This document shows positions 58,159-64,000 of a stretch of 64,000 nucleotides of DNA, piece by piece. Every line of letters begins with the position of its first letter. Within the stretch, counting starts at the first letter, position 1. This stretch comes from a virus. The notes beneath the pieces are model-generated. The model was given only the letters and a program-made list of their open reading frames with translations. It did not search any database and was not told the DNA's origin. Location: positions 62,001 to 126,000 of the IMG/VR virus record IMGVR_UViG_3300048592_000962. One strand, given 5' to 3'. Position numbers and translations under genes: made by a program.

Positions 58159-58566
58159 TCATGTCTGCACCGACTTTTGCCGTCTCCGGACCTCAGCCCG
58201 AGCCTCGCATTGCTTGCGATACTCCTCTTCGAGCATCTTGCTTGCTTCGTTCGCGTCGACGAATGCCAGCGCCTGTACCTCCTCCGGAGGATCCTCGTCG
58301 AACGCATCGAACCAAGACATCCCGCAGCAGAACTCCGGGTCGACAGACACTCCGGCGCCATGGCGGTCGAGAAGCTCTGCCATCAGGTGGGCACATCGTC
58401 CGCAATGCTTCCACGATGACCAGCTGCCGTCGTAGAGAACTTTCGTCTTGATGTAGAGTTGCCCAGGCGAGATGTCGCGCCGACATCCCGAGCAGACATG
58501 GCGTGTCTTGGCGCGAGCGATGTCACGAGACTCGACATCGTTGTAGCCATCGGCTTCTTCACACAT
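58159..58566 (-). CDS. Zinc-finger-like protein
   Basis: 135 aa from ATG 58566 (ATG TGT GA overlap). CSGCRRDISPGQLYI, HCGRCAHLM and CCGMSWF provide multiple Cys/His for a zinc fold. Helical C-terminal tail. Function unknown. Confidence 0.6.
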   Translation of the reverse strand: MCEEADGYNDVESRDIARAKTRHVCSGCRRDISPGQLYIKTKVLYDGSWSSWKHCGRCAHLMAELLDRHGAGVSVDPEFCCGMSWFDAFDEDPPEEVQALAFVDANEASKMLEEEYRKQCEARAEVRRRQKSVQT

Positions 58567-58828
58567 CTGGCTTCCCCGATCCGGTGTTCTTGTCGAAGTG
58601 AGCAAGGATGAGCTTCTCAGCCTCGGGGTCGGCTCGGACCATTGCGACGACACGCAACAGCGCCGTGCGATTTCCGCGCAGCCAGGCCGGAAGAAACTCC
58701 TTCAGGAACCAAGTCGAATCCAGCAGCGCCTGCGAGATGTCACGCTGCGCCTTGCGCGCCTCCGCTTGCGCCGTCTGCATTGCTGCTCGGCGATTGAACG
58801 GATGATTCGGCTTCGGCTTGTACGTCAC
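58559..58828 (-). CDS. Basic helical protein of unknown function
   Basis: 89 aa. Helical (AQAEARKAQRDISQALLDST, LLRVVAMVRADPEAEKLILA). Overlaps the next gene by about 89 nt, so one of the two starts may be misassigned. No family recognised. Confidence 0.5.
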   Translation of the reverse strand: MTYKPKPNHPFNRRAAMQTAQAEARKAQRDISQALLDSTWFLKEFLPAWLRGNRTALLRVVAMVRADPEAEKLILAHFDKNTGSGKPDV

Positions 58829-59273
58829 TCATGACCTCGCGAAGGATGACTGGAATCTGATCGCGCAGATGCTCTTCGAGCTGATCTGCGAAGTATTCGT
58901 ATTCGCTCGAACCCTCGAACCCCTTCTCGCGTAACCGCTCGTGCTGCTCCATCCACTTCGTACGAAGAGCGCCGACGCTTTCGATGAAGGCGACCAGAAC
59001 CACCTTCCACTTGTCAGACCACTTGTATGCGGCCTCTTTGGCCGCACGCTGCGCGTCCAGCTGCGCCATTCGCTTGCGCCTCGCCAGCGCTACGCGACGA
59101 AAATAGCCCTCCGCGATCACGAAGAACATCAGCGCCATGAACAAGCCGACGCCGGCCAAGCCCCACTCGTACTTCTCGCTCCCGTGTCCGAACACCAGAC
59201 CCGAGCCGAAGAAAGCGCCGTAGATGATCGGTCGAAGCATGTAGCGCTCGTCGAACTCTTGCTCGTCGATCAT
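58740..59273 (-). CDS. Membrane protein with cytoplasmic helical domain
   Basis: 177 aa from ATG 59273. Two hydrophobic segments (IIYGAFFGSGLVFGHG and GLAGVGLFMALMFFVIAEGY) precede a long basic then helical domain (ALARRKRMAQLDAQRAAKEA) and an Ala/Ser-rich tail. Function unknown. Confidence 0.55.
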   Translation of the reverse strand: MIDEQEFDERYMLRPIIYGAFFGSGLVFGHGSEKYEWGLAGVGLFMALMFFVIAEGYFRRVALARRKRMAQLDAQRAAKEAAYKWSDKWKVVLVAFIESVGALRTKWMEQHERLREKGFEGSSEYEYFADQLEEHLRDQIPVILREVMSDVQAEAESSVQSPSSNADGASGGAQGAA

Positions 59274-59635
59274 GACTCCCTCCACAAATCATCTTCCGCT
59301 GCTCGCAGCACAGTCCGACACGATGCGATCAACAAACCGGAAACGCCTCGGCGCCACATCGGCGACGTCGAGTTGTGGTGGTGCACAACCTGAACGAAGG
59401 CCGCTAGGCCAACAGCCAACATCGTGACCCCCGTAGCGGCTCCCGACCCGTCGGTGAATGGCCGCTCGGCCCAAACCCACCACAGCAGAAGCACGAGGGC
59501 AGCGTCCGTGAGCAGCGCGAAGACGAAGATCGCGATGCGAGCGAGGAGGGAGACTACATTCAACCTCCGCCTCGGAGGCGCCTTGCCGTGATGAACCCTT
59601 CCGTACGGATCCGCATTCTTCACGCCATCACCCAT
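59270..59635 (-). CDS. Multi-pass membrane protein, DPYGR family
   Basis: 121 aa. N-terminal DPYGRVHHGKAPPRRRLNVV matches DPYGRLSVGAAPPKRRLDLP of the protein at 38487-38867. Hydrophobic segments (IAIFVFALLTDAALVLLLWW, TMLAVGLAAFVQVV, GVSGLLIASCRTVL). A duplicated small membrane family; role unknown. Confidence 0.65.
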   Translation of the reverse strand: MGDGVKNADPYGRVHHGKAPPRRRLNVVSLLARIAIFVFALLTDAALVLLLWWVWAERPFTDGSGAATGVTMLAVGLAAFVQVVHHHNSTSPMWRRGVSGLLIASCRTVLRAAEDDLWRES

Positions 59636-59681
59636 TCTTTCGGCTTACGTCCGTCGCTCATGGCCTCGACGGCCTGTCCGT

Positions 59682-59861
59682 TCATTCATCAAAGCCCTTT
59701 GTGACTGCGAAGCTCACGATCACAATCCACACCGTCGTCGCGACCGCCGCAATGAAAGCATCCGGATTGCTCGTGGTCGCATACACTGCGCCAGTGACGA
59801 GCATCGGTGCGGAAACGACGCCGATCAGAAACAGCCGGAACAACACCTGCGTCATCTTCAT
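59682..59861 (-). CDS. Small two-helix membrane protein
   Basis: 59 aa from ATG 59861. Two hydrophobic helices (VLFRLFLIGVVSAPMLVTGA and FIAAVATTVWIVIVSFAV) with a short Thr/Ser loop. Could be a holin-like or host-membrane protein. Its start overlaps the upstream stop. Confidence 0.6.
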   Translation of the reverse strand: MKMTQVLFRLFLIGVVSAPMLVTGAVYATTSNPDAFIAAVATTVWIVIVSFAVTKGFDE

Positions 59862-60205
59862 GACTTCGCCTCCGTTGCCCTCGCCGCACATACCGTGCAC
59901 GTCACCGTGCCGCGTGTCGGAGACGAGCGAGAAGAAACCCACTTGCCGCAGAGGGTCCATGCTCCCTCGACCATCTCCGCCTTGGTCGGCGGGTGCGCCT
60001 GCCGCTGCAAGGCACAAAACCTCACGTCGACTACGAACCCCCACAGCTCTGGTACCTGCGACGCATCGGGCTGCAACTCCTCGCGAGCCACGCGAAAAGA
60101 CACTCCGTCGACGCGCCGAACAACGACTGTCGGCTCCCCCACGTCCATGAGCACCAAGCCCCGGCCACCCCCCCAGGCGACCGGAGCCCCGCGCTCGAAG
60201 CTCAC
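59858..60205 (-). CDS. Protein of unknown function with C-terminal Cys pair
   Basis: 115 aa. Beta-rich N-terminal half (VLMDVGEPTVVVRRVDGVSF) and GTVTCTVCAARATEAKS at the end. Overlaps the coiled-coil gene by 4 nt. No family recognised. Confidence 0.55.
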   Translation of the reverse strand: MSFERGAPVAWGGGRGLVLMDVGEPTVVVRRVDGVSFRVAREELQPDASQVPELWGFVVDVRFCALQRQAHPPTKAEMVEGAWTLCGKWVSSRSSPTRGTVTCTVCAARATEAKS

Positions 60206-60777
60206 GGCAGCTCCGACAGCATCTTCGCGAGGCTACGCTTGGCCTTGCGGTAGTCGTCCATCGCCTGCGCGAGCTTGGCCGCCTGCGTCCCGAGCATCGA
60301 CTTCACGTGGTTCAGCGCCTTGTCGCGACGCTCGGCCGACAGCTTGATCTGGGCGGCGTGCTGCTGTCGCGCGGCCTCCAGCTCGGCGTCGAGACGAGCC
60401 ACGTCCTCGTCGTGCTCGCGATTGGCCTTCTCGATCTCCGCCTGGAACCGCACCTCCATCAAGCGCAGCTCCTTCATCGTCGACTGCGACTCGCCCAGGG
60501 CCCGGTGCAGTTCGTTCAACTGCCCCTTGCGGTTCTGAACCAGGGTGTGCGCCTTCTCCAGGGCGGCCTCGCCAACCTCGCGCGTCTCCGAACCCACCTC
60601 TGCCACGGTCTCGCTCATGCGCTCCTCCTCTTCTTGTTCGAGGCTCTCGCGTTGCCTCACAATGAACATTCTTGCCTGACCATCGTCATCGAGAACCGTC
60701 ACATGTCGAACGTGCTTCGCCGCACGAATCGCGGATGACGGATCTGCCAGAAACTCTCGCTTCGTGATCGTCGACAC
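60202..60777 (-). CDS. Phd/YefM-like antitoxin domain fused to coiled coil
   Basis: 191 aa from GTG 60777. N-terminal STITKREFLADPSSAIRAAK and HVTVLDDDGQARMFIVRQRE resemble a Phd/YefM antitoxin-type DNA-binding domain (about 50 residues), followed by a very regular coiled coil to the end. No matching toxin gene is adjacent. The fusion is unusual; it may act as a structural or anti-defence protein. Confidence 0.5.
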   Translation of the reverse strand: MSTITKREFLADPSSAIRAAKHVRHVTVLDDDGQARMFIVRQRESLEQEEEERMSETVAEVGSETREVGEAALEKAHTLVQNRKGQLNELHRALGESQSTMKELRLMEVRFQAEIEKANREHDEDVARLDAELEAARQQHAAQIKLSAERRDKALNHVKSMLGTQAAKLAQAMDDYRKAKRSLAKMLSELP

Positions 60778-60784
60778 GCGCGGC

Positions 60785-61018
60785 TCAGCGAAAGGCGTCC
60801 GGCAGAAGCTCTTCCGCGTTGTCGCGTCGACCGAAAGCCGCCGACTTGAGCAGTCTGCTGGTGGTCTCCATCGCGTCGAAGAGCAAGCCGTCCGGTACGT
60901 CGAGAACGACACAGCGTTGAAGCCCGTCGGATGTCTTCCACTTGGTGGTCACCAGCCAACCGCCCTTCACCGTTCGATGGAACTTCGTTTCGACGGTGCT
61001 CGGAACGCCTTGAGTCAT
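60785..61018 (-). CDS. Small protein of unknown function
   Basis: 77 aa. Short beta-rich domain (FHRTVKGGWLVTTKWKTSDG) and helical end. GTGA-like coupling to the next gene. No family recognised. Confidence 0.55.
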   Translation of the reverse strand: MTQGVPSTVETKFHRTVKGGWLVTTKWKTSDGLQRCVVLDVPDGLLFDAMETTSRLLKSAAFGRRDNAEELLPDAFR

Positions 61019-61239
61019 TTCGACGGTCTCCAGTGCACGCCCAGGTGCTTCTTGGGAATCGACAGCGGTTTCCCGAGACCTCGCCCGAAGGTGACGCGCG
61101 TGCCTACGTCGTACGCCGTGACGACCTCGACGCGCACGATTCGAGGGCGACGACCAACGCGAGCCTTCCCCGGCCGAAAGTTTCTGTACGGGTCCGCCTC
61201 GATGAACACGTCCCCGATCTTGACCTCCGCCGCATCCAT
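61015..61239 (-). CDS. Small beta-rich protein of unknown function
   Basis: 74 aa from ATG 61239, directly after the composite TGTCTGAC...TTCGACG element. VKIGDVFIEADPYRNFRPGK, then RVEVVTAYDVGTRVTF: a small beta barrel, possibly SH3-like. Function unknown. Confidence 0.6.
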   Translation of the reverse strand: MDAAEVKIGDVFIEADPYRNFRPGKARVGRRPRIVRVEVVTAYDVGTRVTFGRGLGKPLSIPKKHLGVHWRPSK

Positions 61240-61258
61240 AGTCCGTCGAAGGTACCGC

Positions 61259-61287
61259 TTGTCAGACAAGGCGTCAAGCGATACCAT
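61259..61287 (+). promoter_or_regulatory. Leaderless promoter with TTGTCAGACAA palindrome
   Basis: TTGTCA (61259-61264), a 17-nt spacer and TACCAT (61282-61287). The predicted start is at ATG 61295. The -35 is embedded in the TTGTC-A-GACAA palindrome, the same element as at 31733. Confidence 0.6.
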
Positions 61288-61294
61288 GCGGCGC

Positions 61295-61792
61295 ATGAAT
61301 CTCTACGAGTTGGTCGATTCGTTCCGTGCGATCGGATCGGTGCTGGATGACCCGGAGTCGGACGAAGCGGAGATCGACAGCGCTCTCACCCTGTTCGACG
61401 ACGTCAAGGGCGAGCTGAACACCAAGGTCGACACCATCTGCCGCATCTTCCGCGGCATCGACGGCGACATCGAGAAGCTCAAGCGCGAGGAAGAGCGGCT
61501 GCGCAAACGGCGCCAGGCCCTGGAGAACCGTCGCGAACGTCTGCGCGAGTGGGTGAGGCTGACGATGGCGGTGCTCGACGTGCCGAAGATCAAGACGGAG
61601 CTGTTCACGGTTTCGCTCGTCAAGGGACGGGACAACCTCGTGGTCATCGACGAAGCTGCGGTGCCGGAGGAGTACAAGAAGACCACCGTCTCGATCCGCA
61701 AGGCCGAGATGAACGCCGACTTCCGCGCCCACGGCGTCATCCCGCCCGGCACCGAGGTCCAACCTGGTGAGCCCGAACTCAGGATCCGCTGA
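61295..61792 (+). CDS. Siphovirus Gp157-family protein
   Basis: 165 aa from a predicted leaderless ATG 61295. LYELVDSFRAIGSVLDDPES, helices with RIFRGIDGDIEKLKREEERL, LEWVRLTMAVLDVPKIKTEL and KKTTVSIRKAEMNADFRAHG fit the Gp157 family (early phage proteins that may confer resistance to bacteriophage or act in recombination). Coupled to the next gene (TGATG). Confidence 0.75.
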   Translation: MNLYELVDSFRAIGSVLDDPESDEAEIDSALTLFDDVKGELNTKVDTICRIFRGIDGDIEKLKREEERLRKRRQALENRRERLREWVRLTMAVLDVPKIKTELFTVSLVKGRDNLVVIDEAAVPEEYKKTTVSIRKAEMNADFRAHGVIPPGTEVQPGEPELRIR

Positions 61793-62229
61793 TGCGCAAG
61801 CCGCCCCCACCGCTCAAGCGCGTTGGCTACTGGAAGTCGACGAAGGACGCTCCGAATCCGATCGCTTCGACCGCCACGGAGCTGACGCTCGCGTACCTCA
61901 GCAAGCTGAGCCCCAAGGCCGCCGAGGCGCTCGCGTCACTCGCGGTCGGCATCACCGAAGCCGACCTTCTCGACCCCCGAGCCCTGGTCGACGCCAACTG
62001 GCATCCGCTGGAGAAACAGCTCGTGCTCGCGCACCTGAAGCGCGGGAAGGTCCATCAGGCGTGGATGGGCTTCTCGAACTGCCGATTCTGCGGATGCGAG
62101 AACGGCACGCGCGACATGTCCGACGGGGTCTACGTGTGGCCCGAAGGATTCGCGCACTATCTGCTCGTGCACCACGTACGACCTCCACAGGAGTTCGTGG
62201 CACACGTGCTTCGGCAGGCGAAGCGTTAG
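61792..62229 (+). CDS. Conserved Cys/His protein of unknown function
   Basis: 145 aa. SNCRFCGCENGTRDMSDGVY then VWPEGFAHYLLVHHVRPPQE is a recurrent phage module with Cys-x-x-Cys and His residues that may bind zinc. Overlaps the Gp157 gene. No activity known. Confidence 0.7.
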   Translation: MRKPPPPLKRVGYWKSTKDAPNPIASTATELTLAYLSKLSPKAAEALASLAVGITEADLLDPRALVDANWHPLEKQLVLAHLKRGKVHQAWMGFSNCRFCGCENGTRDMSDGVYVWPEGFAHYLLVHHVRPPQEFVAHVLRQAKR

Positions 62230-62255
62230 AACCTCTGGACACGCTTCCAGCCGGG

Positions 62256-63812
62256 TCACCTGCTCCACCGATCGCCGTCGATCATCCCGAGCGCCAGCGG
62301 ATCGAACAAGAACAGCGCGCCGCTGGAGTCGCCAGCTCTCACGTTCTCCACCGTCTCGGGGAACTGCGTAGACGAGTCGAACTCAGCGTTACTAAGCCTG
62401 GTGTTGTCGTTCATCTTCGCGACTCTAAAGTCCGTGCCGAAGAGCAATGTTCCGGTGAAATCCGTGTACTGAATGTCGGCGCCAGCGAACGACATGCCTG
62501 ACAAGTCGAGTCCCGCGAAATTTACGTTGGCCGTCTTGGTGTTGCTTAGATCTATGGACCTAAACTGGTCCGAGTCAGGCTCAAAGCCGTAGTAGTCAGA
62601 AACAAAGTCGAGCCCAGGCTGAAGGTTGAACGCCAGCCACTGCCTCTCCGGAGGCTGACCATGCTTCTTAGCCATCAAGTCGCGCTTCGTCTCTTGCTCG
62701 TGATCTTCGTACTCCGCGATGTAGAACGTCAACTGTATGACAGCGCTTGCGTCGACGATCGGTAGCGATCGAATCGTCTGAAGCGTCATCTGCGCAATCG
62801 CAAGCGTGACATCGTACACTTCCTCGTGCTCCAGCGGAGGGTCGTTCTGCTTTCCTTTCTGAAGCACGTACGAGATGAACTCCTCAGATCCGATGTCCGA
62901 GTTGCCGTGACCGTAGATCTGAATAACGAGCCCCTCTCTCTGCGTATCCAGTTTCAGCTCGCCCGTCGATCTCCTCCTGGTCATGGCGCCGCCGACCTCG
63001 ATCGTCACGTACGGCACGTCGTCGGGGTCGCGAATCGAGTAGATCACTGACTCCTCGTTCGCCACGGCTTCGCAGTAGGTGCCGACGCAGTGCGACATGG
63101 CCTTGCCCTCGTCCTTGAGAGCCTTCGGTGTCGTGAGCCGCTGCGCCGTCCATCCGGACTCGAACCTCAACACCACCTCTCCCCGCTCCACAGCTCCCTT
63201 CGCTACGAAGTCCGCCGATGCCTGCAACACCTCCTCGGCGGACATCTTCATGATGTCAACACCGTTTTTCTTCGCCCACTGAGCGATGAGGCTGAGACGT
63301 CTTGCAAGCTGATCGTACACGTGCTCGCGACGTTCCTCCGCGCGATCAACCGCGCCAACATCTGCCGAGTCGAGATTGAAGATCGCATTGGCCTGACGCG
63401 ACATCTCCCTGGCCACCCAGGGAATAAGCTTGTCTACATCGCTCTTTAGCCGCATCACGCCGCCCGCAAACCCACGGTCATCGGTCATGATGTGCAACAT
63501 GAACTTCAGTGCGACAACCAGCTCCTTCGTCGACTGAGCCTCGCGCAGCTGTGCCGCGGACAGATGCCGCTGCCTTGGTGACAGCAAAGCTGGGAAAAGA
63601 TGGCCGTCACTCGAAAATGACTTGTTCAGGACCACTTTTGCTGTTGACGCCGGAGTGCGCCACAGAAGAGAGCCTTGAAGATCTTTGTTCGGATCGTCGA
63701 TGCCAAGTGCTGGCATGACAATGCCGATCGTATCCCATACGACCCACGGCTGACGTTCCATGTACGTCTTGACTACGAAATCCAGCTTCGATAGCGGCGG
63801 GTTCTTCAGCAT
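62256..63812 (-). CDS. PcfJ-like protein with C-terminal pentapeptide repeats
   Basis: 518 aa from ATG 63812. The PcfJ-like block is MSHCVGTYCEAVANEESVIY, SIRDPDDVPYVTIEVGGAM. A C-terminal run of pentapeptide repeats (NTKTANVNFAGLDLSGMSFA, DIQYTDFTGTLLFG) forms a probable quadrilateral beta-helix, as in DNA-mimic or gyrase-protecting proteins. Related in the first block to the protein at 12414. Overlaps the next - gene's TTGA. Function unknown. Confidence 0.7.
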   Translation of the reverse strand: MLKNPPLSKLDFVVKTYMERQPWVVWDTIGIVMPALGIDDPNKDLQGSLLWRTPASTAKVVLNKSFSSDGHLFPALLSPRQRHLSAAQLREAQSTKELVVALKFMLHIMTDDRGFAGGVMRLKSDVDKLIPWVAREMSRQANAIFNLDSADVGAVDRAEERREHVYDQLARRLSLIAQWAKKNGVDIMKMSAEEVLQASADFVAKGAVERGEVVLRFESGWTAQRLTTPKALKDEGKAMSHCVGTYCEAVANEESVIYSIRDPDDVPYVTIEVGGAMTRRRSTGELKLDTQREGLVIQIYGHGNSDIGSEEFISYVLQKGKQNDPPLEHEEVYDVTLAIAQMTLQTIRSLPIVDASAVIQLTFYIAEYEDHEQETKRDLMAKKHGQPPERQWLAFNLQPGLDFVSDYYGFEPDSDQFRSIDLSNTKTANVNFAGLDLSGMSFAGADIQYTDFTGTLLFGTDFRVAKMNDNTRLSNAEFDSSTQFPETVENVRAGDSSGALFLFDPLALGMIDGDRWSR

Positions 63813-63814
63813 GA

Positions 63815-64000
63815 TCAAAGCTCCAGTGGCTCCACTTCGCTCAGCGGATTCGGGTCAGCCCATTCCGTTTCGACCCACTCACCGTCCTCGTCGTCGTGTT
63901 CCTCGATGTGCAAGGCAAGCTCGATGTCGACACCATCCGATGGGTCAACCCACTCCTCGCCGTTCCACAAGTAGATGCCGCTGCTGTCGATGGGCTCTCT
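63815..64000 (-). CDS. Acidic protein, 5' end outside window
   Basis: Open frame runs off the right edge; 61 residues are visible. Very acidic (IEEHDDEDGEWVETEWADPN), ending EVEPLEL. The TGA overlaps the possible TTG start of the PcfJ/pentapeptide gene. No family recognised. Confidence 0.5.
   Translation of the reverse strand, partial: REPIDSSGIYLWNGEEWVDPSDGVDIELALHIEEHDDEDGEWVETEWADPNPLSEVEPLEL

Noticed and set aside
1-64000. tRNA or rRNA genes
   Set aside because: No cloverleaf with a recognisable T-arm/CCA end or rRNA signature was noticed by eye; a tRNA scan would be needed to exclude divergent ones.

Overview
The window looks like one stretch of a large, high-G+C bacterial virus genome (or a virus-like plasmid). 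Support comes from tightly packed genes with 1-8 nt overlaps (ATGA, GTGA, TTGA), a lysis cassette, a candidate capsid operon, a single-gene nucleotide-metabolism set (thyA, ndk, DUF550, MazG-like), many small zinc-ribbon proteins and almost no long non-coding DNA. No rRNA, tRNA, terminase, portal or tail gene was recognised. G/C-rich third codon positions suggest a high-G+C host; I cannot name it from sequence alone.

Layout. 1-13.8 kb (+): candidate virion operon with two paralogous membrane/basic proteins and a probable major virion protein, interrupted by an apparent island (LAGLIDADG-type endonuclease plus an ibrA/ibrB-like pair), then two more beta-rich candidate virion proteins, a J-domain protein, an endolysin, a holin candidate, a spanin-like pair and a PcfJ-like protein. 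14-17.8 kb: small membrane, zinc-ribbon and SLOG-family genes. 17.8-18.4 kb: a non-coding array with a strict 36-nt period, the most interesting object here; it resembles a TIGR (tandem interspaced guide RNA) array. 18.4-23.3 kb (+): glycosyltransferase and methyltransferase cassette. 23.4-31.7 kb (mostly -): membrane proteins, a UvrD/PcrA-type helicase and large helical proteins, with one + strand kinase-like gene. 31.8-37.3 kb (+): a second group of tail-anchored, probably virion, proteins and a second kinase-like gene. 37.2-61.2 kb (almost all -): a long train of small early/accessory genes including DUF1643, YkgJ-like, DUF550, ndk, MazG-like, FHA, thyA and a RelA/SpoT-type HD protein, interrupted by a + strand endonuclease VII/HTH module with its own divergent operator. 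61.3-62.2 kb (+): Gp157-like gene and partner. 62.3-64 kb (-): PcfJ/pentapeptide protein and a partial gene.

Two themes tie the window together. First, many small proteins share an N-terminal Met-Ser-Tyr start and one hydrophobic segment near a basic tail, which suggests a virion with a membrane. Second, a short motif, TGTCTGACA, recurs at gene starts and overlaps the -35 position of several leaderless promoters, which suggests a shared regulatory system. The 36-nt array has its own promoter-like sequence, but no Nop-domain (Tas) partner was recognised in this window.
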